DNA from: Nymphaea colorata
Taxonomy: Eukaryota; Streptophyta; Magnoliopsida; Nymphaeales; Nymphaeaceae
Reading direction: 5' to 3'
NCBI RefSeq assembly: GCF_008831285.2
Contig: NC_045141.1
Coordinates: forward strand, 22,846,742 to 22,910,741
Length of the DNA stretch: 64,000 bases
Positions 38,710 through 50,381 of this stretch are shown here, in pieces. The stretch's first letter is position 1, and every line of letters begins with the position of its first letter. Both the position numbers and the translations under genes were made by a program. Below the pieces are notes generated by a model that was not told the origin of the DNA, ran no database searches, and saw only the letters and a list, made by a program, of their open reading frames with translations.

Positions 38710-40600
38710 CTCAAAGTATAGGGTCTCGAGGAATTTCCTCGAATTAAGGACCTATTTTTTCACAAGTCTCTAACTACTCTATGTTTCTTAAAAGCAAATT
38801 AATTATATTTTGCAATTTTAAATCCGCCAACAAGAGTTTTAGTTGAAGTAAATGGAAGGTACGATGATCCACTTTATCTTTCTTAATATTTAACTTGCAC
38901 AACGTCGGCCTTTGCCTTGCACTGTTCTAAAATTTTATACTGTGAACAAGAATATTTCACAAAAAAGTGAAGCAATTATATTCCCGTGCTTTGGGCTGTC
39001 GTTCCGTTGCTCTCCGTAAATTTTTTATTGAGTAATTTCAACTCACATCGCGCATATGTTAGAGCATTTGTCCCTCTGCATGAGCAGAAAAAGTAGAGAA
39101 TTTCACCAGTTAAAAGCCAGACGGCACATATATAGTCAGTAAAAATACTGAAACTTAGCTTTTTTAACTTACATTAATAATTAATTCTATCTTATTAATA
39201 ACATTGTGGTTATCAGCCTGAATCACTTGATACGGCAAACAAATTTGATTCGATGGTCGGTTCAAGGACGTCACGTGTTAACTATTTTTTAAAACAGTTT
39301 AAGATGTTTTTGGGCACTTAATAAATTTTTATATATTTTCATTTACCCCTTCAAATGCTAACATGTTTCTCAGCCTGCAGAATGCCAAGAAATAGTTCTT
39401 AATGAGGGCAATACAATGTAACTACATAGATGAATTGGGTTCCGCAACTCATTTACCAATTCTGAAAGGTATTAAGCCCGTACCTGGCCGTTATCCTGGC
39501 TTTGGAATACCCGAATATATCATTGCCACCCAATCCTCGGGAATTTAGGCCCTTCGACGATTCCCTCTCTTTCAATCGAGCGCGATCATTCCGCTAATGA
39601 TACAGTTGTGGATGAAAATCAGACCGAAAGGATAGGACCAGAAAGGAACAAGATCAGACAGCCCTCCAACTCCAAAAATTGGACAAGCTTACTGAAAATA
39701 ACTATTGTTCCGTGAGGTTCAGTACCACAAAATGTTCCAAAGTAGTTAGGGAAAACAATTTGTTCTGGGTTCCACTAAATACCGTTTGGCATGTCGGAGT
39801 CCCCATACATAATGGCAGCCAGCAACGGCTTAGGCTAGGCAAATACCAAATAAACTTCATAGCTCACAACCCTCCTTAGCTCTTGTTGCTACATGCGATT
39901 CCTCGTTAAAATAAAAGGCCTCGTCTTTAACATTTTTTAACTGTTGACGAAGCCATGAGCCTAAATTACTCATCAAGTACTGCAAATTGTGCAGCATTTA
40001 AATTTCAAATGTAGCATTTCCATCTACCATCTTTCCCACGAATTGTGTCCAAACATGTTCAGTAATAGAATACAATCCTAAGTGCCCCTGCTTGCTTGGT
40101 GCATTCACCTCACTTACATAAAGAGCTTCTTGATTTATTAAAATGCAGGGCCCAAGAGATTCTATGTGCAATTAGCTGACTAAATTAAATCTCTGTTTCT
40201 AGCTTTAAAATGCCCTACCTGGTTACAGGCTCCATGTTCGATCATATCTAAGCACTGAAAAGTAGCTTAAAATCAAGTTGGTTATTCCTGCTCAGGTATC
40301 ATGAGTTACACAATTAACATATTTGACCAACATAGATCAAGCAATCAGAAAAATTAATAACATATTGCTGGTGAGGAGAATTAGTATGACACCAACATCT
40401 TGTATCCTACTTTTCGCAGGAGGGACTTCCACATCCATGACATCATGAAATCAATTGGCAATGCGGTATTCTGGCCTCCTTCTTGCAGCCCCATGTAGAC
40501 AGTAGTCCAACCAGTTTTTGACACTCTGAGCTTTATGGGACTAAAGACATCCAGGACATCTATTAAAGCATTGAGAAAAGACAAAAAGGAAATACGAACC
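38710..40600. other. Intergenic, no gene seen
   Basis: No supported coding region on either strand. The last 200 bases may include the 3' UTR of the minus-strand gene that ends at 40666. Confidence 0.5.
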
Positions 40601-40665
40601 TGATGCCTTTACTTGGACTGAGCAGGTCACTAACACCTGTATATGGCATGAACTGTAAAACCATG

Positions 40666-41779
40666 CTATATGCCATTGTGTGTTTCAGAGGCTGATGCAT
40701 CTGGAGGAACACCTTCTCTATTATCAGCAGTACTTTGAGCAATATTACTCTGAAATATTAAATAACACGTCCATATCAGAATCATGTCGCTGTTGTGCCG
40801 GCAAAGTTTTGGCAACTTGATGCAACTCAAGGTTGTGCATAAGGAGAAATAAGAATGGAAATATCCCAGACGGAGAACTATCCACAAGCAACTGCACTTG
40901 GCTTTTCACCATCAGTCGGTGATGGTTTATGTGCATAAGCAATAAATAGTATCACAAAAACATAAAATGACAGGCATCCTGCTGCTTCCTTCAACAAGAG
41001 CATGAGGGCAATGAACTTCTCTCTGTACAAGAGTTCATTCATAGACACGCTGGGTTTAAACAAAGAAAACACTTAGGGCGTGATCGAATGGTGGTGAACA
41101 ACACCTGACTGTCTCATCCGTACACTCCCAATTCAACCCACCACGTTCTTTTCCCCAGAAGGCAGAGGAGAACGTCTTAGACAAACCACTTGTTCAAACA
41201 TGCTACTACTCTGCCATACTGTCTATAAACGAAAGAAAAGCCATTTCATGCCCCAAGATCTTAGAAGAGAAGGCAGCCAAAACAAATAACTGAACGTGAA
41301 CTTGTTATCTCTAAATATATGATCAATCAAGCCACCAGATAATTTCTTTCTGCTAAATTTTAAATAGTAACAGTACCTTTTCAGATGAATGCTCGGCTGG
41401 AACAAGTTCATGAAGTTTCCGCATAAGCATCTCTTCTTCTACCTTCAGAAGCAAGAACAAGATTTCAATAATCTCAGGAGCAATTAATATTAATAACACT
41501 AAAACAGGGAGATGAAAAAAAGTACACCTTATTCTAGAATTTTTATTTTTTTAAGAACCTGAAGTGTATGCAGATCATGTGACAATGAACGATATGCTTG
41601 CATGAGAATTTCCCTTTGCTTCTCTAGATGCCTGCATATAAGGATACCAGAAGCAGGTAAACCAGATTGGACTAAGCACATACCAACTTGAGATGTGAAG
41701 ATCTCCCTAGTTAGAGTACTCACTTCAGCATATCGCCTGAATGCTTCCACTCCATCTACTGATTGATCCAAGGAAGGAA
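40666..41779 (-). CDS. Unidentified small coiled-coil-like protein (3 exons visible)
   Basis: Three minus-strand exons join in phase: 41779-41559 (acceptor CCCTAG, donor CTTCAG|GTTC), 41442-41377 and 40749-40666, ending at TAG. The product contains RHLEKQREILMQAYRSLSHD, then LHTLQVEEEMLMRKLHELV and a polar tail SNIAQSTADN...ETHNGI. The heptad-like spacing of hydrophobics suggests a helix or coiled coil. The first coding exon is not certain: the only in-frame ATG in the first exon is internal (GMCLVQ). A 5' exon near 43220-43017 (just after AAACCCTAAACC, donor GCTCAG|GTGGGA) has no ATG and may be untranslated. I do not recognise the family. Splicing and codon choice argue for a real gene. Confidence 0.6.
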
Positions 41780-42784
41780 CTAGGGATTTACCTTCAAGTA
41801 TTTATCCATTTCATAAGATTAAAAAAGTCAAAGAAAATGTGGATCCATCAACGTACAGGAACAATAAGCAGCAGTCAGGTGAGACAAATGTATGGATGGA
41901 GACAAAAATCATGCATTCCAATAGCATCATGTGATTATGAAACACGGTAACCAAAAGTGTAAACCACTCACAATAACCAATACAAAACAAAAAACGACTT
42001 TTAAACAATTAAGGAGAACAAAGAGGTGACATGAAACAAGGACAGAGACTGAAGATCCTCTCTCCCTTGAAGAGGCAGGAAGAAACATAGCCAGGCCACT
42101 TCTATGTTAAGACATGACAATGCAATAAAGAAGCAAGGTTAAGGATCAAACCAAAATACAACAGCAGCAGACAATCAATTTCACTAATAACACAAAAAAA
42201 TTAGGATGGCACATACAAGCAGCAATTCCGAAAACAAAGACAGAAAAGGGAAAAGCATTAGAAGACATACCAACAAGTTCTTTGCCCCCCCAAAAAAAAC
42301 AGCAATAACCAATATATGTGGAAAAACAGATAGTTCCATAGTCACAAATAACGTCTGAGAGTTTTAAACGGCGAGGTTTTTCTTGAGTATAATACGGTGG
42401 GCTTGAAAAAAACAGGAAAAATGGTATTTAAAAAAAATTTAAAAATCCTAAAATTAGGAAAAAATAAAATAAATGAGAAACTAATAAGACAACAACAAAA
42501 GGAGAAATGCATAACAAACAAATTAGAAAATGAACACAAGCAGGCAAAAAAATGCATAAGTAACTATTAATTATTAACTATTAAGTATTTATTACCTACA
42601 AACCAGGAATAAAGAGAACATATTTAACTACAAATCAGAAATAAAGAGAACATAATACATACGTTACTAACCCGTCATGCAGAAATCAGAATCGAACTAA
42701 TGCATAAGTAACATCAAGTTTATAGCCCTCATGGCTTTACAACACAATTTAAATCATTCTTAACAGCGATAGAGTTTCTACTTT

Positions 42785-43015
42785 TTAATGCACATGTGCA
42801 AATCGACTGAAACAAGAGGTATCAAGTACAAACTATAAAGTAGAAAACTAACAGACATATGCAAATCGACTGAAAACAAAAACTTGAAACTAATCGATTG
42901 AAAACAAAAAACTAGAAAGTAGAAACTTACTGACATAAACAAAAAGTAGAAACCAACAAACGTATTACTTACCTCAAAATGTCCAACGCACATATGCAAA
43001 TGGACTGAAAAGCTA
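42785..43015. repeat. Degenerate short tandem repeats
   Basis: A motif close to ACATATGCAAATCGACTGAAA recurs about four to five times with varying spacers, interleaved with AAAGTAGAAAC. It lies in the presumed first intron of the minus-strand gene. Confidence 0.6.
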
Positions 43016-43016
43016 A

Positions 43017-43240
43017 CGGAAATCCCACCTGAGCACGCGAGCGTGGTTGGATGTAGTTGTGGGAGGTCTGCACGGGGCCGGAAAATGCACCAGTCCGTCG
43101 GAGGTTTAATGTCGCTGCAACTCGACGCAAACAAAGAGACGCCTGTCTGATCCGCCGGTGAGTTTGAGGTCGGAAACCTCGCCGGAAATAGAAATCGCTT
43201 GGATTTAACGTTCCCCAAATCTGAAAACCCTAAACCCCAA
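43017..43240 (-). other. Probable 5' untranslated exon of the 40.7-kb gene
   Basis: A GC-rich block without ATG runs from AAACCCTAAACC-like sequence to the donor GCTCAG|GTGGGA at about 43030. Its composition contrasts with the AT-rich flanks and suits a first exon of the downstream minus-strand gene. Assignment to that gene rests on strand and position only. Confidence 0.4.
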
Positions 43241-43594
43241 AAGCTCGTCGCACCCCTTTGTCGAAATGTGTTTACTTCAAAATTTTACGTTTTATTCATT
43301 TTTACCCAAACTACCATTTAAAATTTTCCAAAATTACAATTTATGCCACTGCCCGAAATAAAAACCGTCTTTCAAGACGAAAAAAACGCGTTTTTTTCGT
43401 TTTTCCGTTGTTTTGAAAAGACGCGTTTTTTTCCCATTTTATTCTGCATTCATTTTTTTCTCATTTTTTTGGAAAATAAAAATCCCTGAGAGGTTGAAGC
43501 ATAATGGTTGCTGTCTCTGGTTCTGGTATCATATAAGACAACTAGCAAGACGAGAGAGAGAAATTCTGAATCGCATAAACTAAAACAGAAATTC

Positions 43595-43602
43595 ATATGA
43601 AC
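43595..43602. repeat. Left target-site duplication of large hAT element
   Basis: ATATGAAC, repeated exactly at 47312-47319. Confidence 0.92.
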
Positions 43603-44519
43603 TAGGCCTGGGCACCGGGCCGGGCCGCCATGGGTACCCGGTATCAGGCCCAATCTGGGCTTGGGCCCATGCCTTAAAATTTTCAATCGGGCGGCCCGGC
43701 CCAGCCCAGCCTGGCAGTATAACGGGCCGGGTCATCGATTCAGCCCGTTGGGACCCGTTCGGCCCGACACGGGTATGAGTTATGAATAAAATTTTTAGGA
43801 AAGCATTTGTTAGGGTTTCATAACTTTCGTTTGGTTGGAAAGAGAAAGAGAGCTGAGCCACCCCCACCATCGCTACACCGCCGCTGGTCCGCCACAGCCA
43901 TCGTCGACATCCGGTCCACCACCCAGTTTCTTTGCCTCCTTCAATGGCTCAATTGCTCAAGCTGCTCAACCACAGCAATGCACGGCACTGCACTGCGAGG
44001 TGGGTTTCGTTTTTTTTCTTGCTAGGGTTTTGAAGAGATAAGTTCCTATCGTCTGAGAACGATCCACTGGAACCATGTTTAAATGAAAAGGAACAAGAGA
44101 AAGCATCTATATTACTGAACTTGTTCAATTTTTCTTTATTAAAATGAATTGAAAACTTTCCATAGTAAGTGCAGATAGTCGTGGGGCTCATTCTGATCAA
44201 GGTTTAGTTGTTTATTGTTTCAAATTTCAAGTCTCAAATGGCACACACTTAAACAGAAGCTTCTTATCTCTTAGTAAACATAGAATGCATGGAGTATATA
44301 TATTAAGCAGTAAGCACATTTTGATGGTATGAAGCATGTCTTTCTTTTTTGATGTACATGGTTTTCATTGACATGATCAGCTTCAACAATCATGCTAAAT
44401 CGATGGGCAGCTTGCATGAAATAAGTAGTCATCAATAGTGACCATGGTCCTTCTAATCAGTGACCTGTTTGTCCAGGACATGGTTTGTGAATCTAGTATG
44501 ACATCTCTCTTCTGCACGT

Positions 44520-45640
44520 GCAGAAAGGTCCTTCAAGGACAGCTTGCTCTGCTATCAGACTCGAGATCCTTTTCCATAACTCCTTCATGGTTAAGGATGG
44601 TATGCATGATATGGATAATACAATTTCAAAAATTCGTAACAGTGTCAAATATGTAAGAGGATCACCAAAACGACTACATGCCTTCAAGCAATGTGTAAAG
44701 GCAATGGGTTTGGATGAGAAAAAAAGTTTAAACTATGATGTTCCTATTCGATGGAATTCTACATTCATAATGTTGAGAGATGCATTGTTATTCAATTCAA
44801 AGATATCTTTCAACATTTGGTAGCGTGTGATCCTAATTATGCATGTTTGCCTTTTGAGGATGAATGGTTTCATGTATCTGATCTATGTCAGTTCTTAAAG
44901 GTATTTTACAATGCAACGAATCTATTCTCTACCTCTAAGCAGGTAACATCTAATATTGTATTTGAAGAAATTTTTTCAATTTACCATCATTTGCATGTAC
45001 ATCGTGGAACATCAAATGAACATATAAGGGCATTGGTATGCAAAATGCAAGAAAAATTTGACAAATACTTCAAGAAATACTATATTCTCTTTGCAATTGT
45101 AATGGTGTTGGATCCTACGCTTAAGTTGTCTTACTTGAAGTATTTGCTTGATAATTTAGATAAAAGTGATGCACTGGTCAAAGATGAAGATATAGAGAGC
45201 ATCCTTCATGAATTATATGTTGAGTACAAAAATATGTATGGTCATAATGACACGAGTAATATACAAAGGGGCAATGCATCCACTAGCACCATGATTGCAA
45301 CAGAAAAATATAAAAATATCGCTAGATTTGGGTTCAAAGCATATGTCAGCTCTATATCGACTGTAGCGGTTCACACAGATCTAGACAAATATTTGAGTGA
45401 TCCATTGAAAGAAATTGCACTTATTACAGATTTCAACATATTGTCTTGGTGAAAGACAAATGAAAACAAATATAAAATTATAGCAAAGATGGCTCGAGAT
45501 ATATTAGCTATTCATGTATCTACAGTTGCTTCAGAATTTGCATTCAGTATATCAGGAAGAATTCTTAATGATTCTCGATGCTCAACTACTCCTGAAAATG
45601 TAGAATCATTAATATGCACACAGAGTTAGATTCGTGATGC
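44520..45640 (+). pseudogene. hAT transposase relic (RNase-H-like core and dimerisation region)
   Basis: Consecutive segments match plant hAT transposases of the RICESLEEPER type. They are NTISKIRNSVKYVRGSPKR and YDVPIRWNSTFIMLRDAL; then, after a frameshift near 44805, DIFQHLVACDPNYACLPF and FLKVFYNATNLFSTSKQVTS with FDKYFKKYYILFAIVMVLDP; and the C-terminal dimerisation block KYKIIAKMARDILAIHVST with VASEFAFSISGRIL. Lesions are the frameshift, a TGA at 45450 where the motif calls for Trp, and a TAG at 45629. The N-terminal BED zinc finger is not seen. It cannot make an active enzyme as it stands. Confidence 0.88.
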
Positions 45641-46240
45641 AAGCAACTTGTGTGAAATTTAAGTCAGTTCAAAGTTCAATTTAATTTATTTTACATATTA
45701 ATATAGTAGTTGCTTAAATTAATATGTGTTACAGTTGTCAAGATGTAGAACACCATTCTGACGAGGAAAGTTAATCCAATGCATGATTATCATATAATTG
45801 AAGCAATTCTACCTTGTGAGTGGTCATTCTTAATCATTTAAAATTGACCTTTAAGTTTCTCTCTTTCTCTCTGTCAACTCACATGTATGCTTGTAGACAA
45901 GCACTGGGAATTCTTAATAACATTTACTTTTTCATGAGAAATTGCAGACTTGCAGATGGACATTTCTAGGCTGCTGATGGACTTTGAAGATTTTACTTTC
46001 ATTTTTCAAACTCTGTTCATGGACCATTTAAATTCCAGTTTCTGCTTATTGGTTGCTCTCGAATATTACTTGTTTATTCTTCAGCTTGAACTATTGGTTC
46101 AATGTAGTTTTTTGTTCATCACTTAAAGGTATAGTTGATGCGCCTGTTCTTTAGTTTAATGCTACAACTAGTTTCTATTTCTCATGTGATCATAAATAAC
46201 TCGCTCCCATTTTTCTTTTGCAAATTGTGTCATCTTGCAG

Positions 46241-46930
46241 GTTTCGTTGTTGTTGCTCGAGAGTCAATTTGTTCGGCGCTCAGCTGGAAGAATTTTTTTG
46301 GAGCTCTCTAGTTTTCTTCTGAAAAATGTAAGTTTATTGGATCTTTTGGTGACATTCTTTCTTTGGAGTGCTTTGTGTATCTCTTATTTCTGCCTATTCA
46401 GGAAGATTTATGGAAAGAACTCATGCATCTATTATGCCTCAGTTTAGAAACGACAGTTTTCTATGTTTATGTGCCAGATTCATCATTGCTAGCACCAGAG
46501 CCCAATATGGTTTTAGAGGTCATCATGTTGCTGCCTTGTTCAGATCAAGATTGGTGATATGTTATCAAATATGATATGCTCTATCCAAGTGATGTTGACG
46601 AGTTTAATGTAACTAGGGTGTTCAAGCAGCTTCATTGGTTGGTCTGAAGAGATATGTTTGTGAGGCCATCAGCAAGAAATCTAAGATCATATCAGTATCT
46701 ACATGATTCCACAAATGTTTGCTTAGAAGTTGTAAAGTGGAACTTCTTCAAACTTTACGCATTATATTTAAATCTGTGGATGATAAATCTGGTGTGGATG
46801 TGAAATTCTACACGAATGCAGTGATTGCTTCTCTCTCAGTTGCAACATCAAATATACTTGATGGAATTAAGGCTTGTAAATATGATGAATCATCTATCTG
46901 CTTGTGCGTCTTTTTGCTTTTGCTCTTCTA
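46241..46930 (+). pseudogene. Probable captured host-gene fragment inside the hAT element
   Basis: A plus-strand segment at 46241-46328 encodes LESQFVRRSAGRIFLELSSF. It is bounded by a good acceptor (CATCTTGCAG) and donor (AAAAAT|GTAAGT). After a 73-bp intron ending TATTCAG, a second segment encodes EDLWKELMHLLCLSLETTVF and LAPEPNMVLEVIMLLPCSDQ, then a stop. A third open stretch near 46719 encodes CKVELLQTLRIIFKSVDD. The first two resemble, from memory, an uncharacterised plant helical-repeat protein and not a transposase. Retained introns mean capture would have been from genomic DNA. Stops make it a pseudogene fragment. Confidence 0.5.
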
Positions 46931-47311
46931 AGTTTATGAACATACTCCCTCTAAATCTTAAGATATAGGTGGGGAATTTTGTTTTCTGCACATTGTTGCT
47001 TTGCAGCAACATTGTGTTCATTGCTTGTATTTTGAAGCTGTAAAAATTTTCTTAAGAGAAAAACCAGTTGGCTTGAAGTAGTCTAGAATTGTAGCCTAAA
47101 CAAAACATCATGTGATCTTAATTCGACCCGACTGATCCGACCCGAATATCAAATATTGCAAAAGGGTCGAGCCTTGGGCTAGGAAGGAGAGGCTTGGTAC
47201 CTGGCCCAGCCCGGCCCATTAATAAACGGGCCGGTCAGATCCGACTCGTTTTCTTAACGGTGGATCCAAACTGGGCCGAGCCGACCCGACCCGACCCGAT
47301 GCCCAGGCCTA

Positions 47312-47319
47312 ATATGAAC
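47312..47319. repeat. Right target-site duplication of large hAT element
   Basis: ATATGAAC, identical to 43595-43602. Confidence 0.92.
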
Positions 47320-48630
47320 TCCTGTATAGCACTAACCACCAACTGAAAAAGCATGAAAGAGGAGGCAACATATGATGGAGAGTTGGGAACTTAGAAGAGC
47401 AACCATTAGCCCTTCCATGGCACCTCCATAAATTCTTCAGGAGAAGGTAATAATAATGAAGAATGGAAAGAAGATAATTGCAATGAAATTGAAGAAGACC
47501 ACCATTGAGCAACACTCGGATTGCAAGAGACAAGGTTTCAAGCCCTCTCGTTCGGTAGGGGAGGACATAGACCCTGAAGCCCTCTCTCTCAATTCCTGGC
47601 GACAGAAAAGAGGGAGAGGCCTTTGAGCCCTCTCTACCATGCTTGTCATCCTAGAAGAGAGGGCTCGAAGCCTTCTTTTCCATTGTCGGAGAGCGAGGGA
47701 TAGGCCTATCTCGCTTTCCAGTGAAAAGAGAGAGATGGCTCAACTTGGGGATCATGTTGCAGCTCCTTGTGGCGAAAGAGAAAGAAAGAGAGGCTACCCG
47801 AGTCTAACTGATAGAGAGAAAGCACGGGCGTGCAGCCTGTGTGCGACATAGACGAACATAGACGCTGAGCGATGCGAGAGAGGCAGAGGGGAAAAGCAAT
47901 GATCTCAAGTGGAGAACCATAGCACGCGAGATTGGAGATGAAAAACACGGGAACACAGAAGAGCACGCGGGAACGACACGTTCCTCGCGCTCTTTTGTCC
48001 GGTGTTTGTGCGTCTAGCTCAAACCAGAACGACGCGTTCCAAATAATGCACTGTTCTGGTCTTCCAGATACCAAATGGCCTCACTTTCCAATACATATCC
48101 CCACAAGTCTGATAACCACTCAGTGTGTAAGTATCGGGGTAAATTGGAACAAATCCCATAGACTAAAGGCTGAAATATTTTGCCTTCTTTCATGTTCCAT
48201 GATTTCTGCTTTGGTGTGTCAAAACTGGTATTTGTGTTCTCTTTTTTGCAATATAGACATTTGATGTTATGGGAATTCAAAATGGAGATTGACTGTTTAC
48301 CAGCCCCTATTTTATTCATTGTGCCAACTTCCTTAGTTCTCATCTTGTGTGAGAAACCTGGACGATGATACATGTCAACGCATATAGGCATGTACCAAAC
48401 ATTTTTAGAATGAGGAAGAAGATTGTTGGCTCTCGCATATGGCAGTTAGGCAGTTAAATATATTCAAACTTGAGTAAGTTTCCTTATCTTTTCAGTGACG
48501 TTTGGATGCTAGTTTAAAACCAGGTTTTAGAAGCCTCCAAAATCATGTCTGTAGTATGTTTAAACGTTGAAATCAAGGTTTAGTCTTCTAATTTTCACCA
48601 AAAACATGTTGCTCGAGGTTGGAGCCTCCT
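47320..48630. other. Intergenic, no gene seen
   Basis: Short overlapping ORFs on both strands, none with recognisable motifs. Around 47520-47700 the words GAGAGGGCTTGAAGCC/CCTCTCT recur in both orientations, giving weak local self-complementarity. Confidence 0.5.
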
Positions 48631-48634
48631 TTAA

Positions 48635-50005
48635 TTTTGAAAGCAATTAAACAAAGCAAGTATACATCTCCAATGGGTATCACTATGAGGCACTACAAAA
48701 TAGCCCTAAACCTTGAAAAGACAAAAGAAAGGAGGGAAAGAGAGGAGAGGGTGCTCATCTAAAAATATACACATCAAGTATACAAATGAAAGAACTGTGA
48801 AAAATAAAGGAAACTCGGTGAAATGTGGGAAGACAAAATCTAGTTCCTCAACAAAATCAATGGAATGGAACAATCATAATACTTATTGGTTTGGCTAAGG
48901 TGGCCAACTCTGCCCTACATTGAACCTGCCCTCTGAGTCCATTCGGGTGAGCGTGAGGACTAGTCTGAAACATAAAATGATTGTGCTACACAACATTCCT
49001 AACTTATGGAGATATGATAGGTGTATTGTTTTACTGCACTTGGAATAAGACCTGCTACAACTGTTAGGCCATTGTTGTATGCAAAAACCAAATGAACGTT
49101 CAAGTGAATTTCATCAAACCAGCTCGACGTGTTTGGATGAATATCCAACTAAGCTCAACCCATAAGAATGGCCCTATCTATACTAGACCAATCCCAAGGC
49201 AAAGATTGTTTGATATCTCGAAATGGTGTGACAAAATCAGGTTAAACCGACAACTGAAATGAAAAGAATTGGAGATTTACTTACAGTTCTTATGCCGGAT
49301 GATGAGTTGGATTGGTGGGCATGTAGATCGCATGTCCCCAGCTTTGTTTTTTGACAAGTGTTATGCTCCAAATCAGATACAATAATAAACCGAGATCACA
49401 CCCTACACAACCTTAGTCCCGAAAGGCAAAGGAAGCAATTTTGGCTCCCCCAACATCGCCTTTCTTGAACTAATAGAAAGGAAATAAAAAGACAGAAAAG
49501 TGAATACCATAGTTGGTTTAATTTCAAAAAGCAATTAAACAAAACAAGTATACATCCCCAAGAAGGTTGGTGCAACAATGGAACAAGAGCTTATAGGTGG
49601 TGAGTTTTTATTTTAAATTCTAATAACATCAACTCTCTATGCTGTAAATAGAGGAGCACCGATATGCAAGTTGAGGCATACTAAGACACCACAAAACAGT
49701 CCTAAATCTTAGAAAGATGAAAAGGAGGGAATGAGAGAGAGGGTACTCATCTGAAACTATACACATTAAGTATACAAATGACATAATTGTGAAAAAATGA
49801 ACGAAACTAGGTGAAAATGTGGTAAGACATAAACTACTCCCTCAATAGAATTGAGGGATGAAACAATCAAAATACTTATTGGTCTCGCTAAGGTGACCAA
49901 CTCCGCCCTACATTGAGCCTGCCCCCACTGAGTCCATTTGGGTGAGCATGAGGACTAATCCAAAACGTAAAATGATTGTGCGACCCAGCATTCCTAACTT
50001 TTCCT
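48635..50005. repeat. Diverged direct duplication upstream of HOP
   Basis: About 48635-49010 and 49527-50005 are two direct copies, offset by roughly 900 bp. Both run from AGCAATTAAACAAA(A/G)CAAGTATACATC through TATACACAT.AAGTATACAAATG, CTAAGGTG(G/A)CCAACTC.GCCC, GTCCATT.GGGTGAGC and TAAAATGATTGTGC to ATTCCTAACTT. Identity looks moderate, with small indels. No coding content or transposon termini were recognised, so its nature is open. Confidence 0.7.
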
Positions 50006-50157
50006 AACTTATGGGTACTTATTTATTGGTTTTTGTATGGAAAGTCTCGCTTATCAGCCCTCTCTAGATCCGATCCAACAATGTATCGAAACGAAACGAC
50101 ACGCCAATGAGACAGAAACGGGTTCACGGGGATTCGTTATAGCTTCTGGTTCCCGTC

Positions 50158-50172
50158 AGAAGCTTCGAGAAG
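50158..50172. promoter_or_regulatory. Three-unit heat-shock element upstream of HOP
   Basis: AGAAGCTTCGAGAAG fits nGAAnnTTCnnGAAn exactly: GAA at 50159-50161, TTC at 50164-50166, GAA at 50169-50171. Further TTC units lie just upstream at 50144-50146 and 50150-50152. It sits about 37 bp before the TATA-like box. This is the binding-site pattern of heat-shock transcription factors and suits a co-chaperone gene. Function is inferred. Confidence 0.75.
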
Positions 50173-50208
50173 GCGACCGCTCGAGCTCTCTCTCTTCTCT
50201 TCCCCCCC

Positions 50209-50215
50209 TTTATAG
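50209..50215 (+). promoter_or_regulatory. TATA-like box of HOP
   Basis: TTTATAG after a C-run, 167 bp upstream of the ATG and just downstream of the heat-shock element. Confidence 0.6.
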
Positions 50216-50381
50216 GGGCGCCACTCTCACCCTCCCCGCTTCGTCTCCATCACGTCCTCGTCGTTGTCGTTTGTGTGCATCGATCTCTCTGCCGATAATC
50301 CGTTGTATTTGCGCTCTCTTCCTGAATTCCTAGCCCTAGCTTATTCTTCTGGAAGATCCGTTTCCTGGTGTTGCGATTCCC

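Larger units (their letters stand above)
43603..47311. mobile_element. Large hAT transposon (3.7 kb) with broken transposase
   Basis: The ends TAGGCCTGGGCA and TGCCCAGGCCTA form inverted termini flanked by an exact 8-bp duplication ATATGAAC (43595-43602 and 47312-47319). Subterminal regions (43603-43765 and 47120-47300) are dense in GGCCCGGCC / CGACCCGA words. The interior carries a plus-strand hAT transposase relic (44520-45640) and, downstream, a multi-exon fragment that looks like a captured host gene (46241-46930). The intact target duplication shows all of this was inserted as one unit, or that material was acquired inside an existing copy. The termini match the element at 7690-9343. Confidence 0.92.

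Noticed and set aside
47706-48391. Overlapping ORFs of 110-125 codons on both strands
   Set aside because: No family resemblance, no splice context, and open frames on both strands at once suggest chance.
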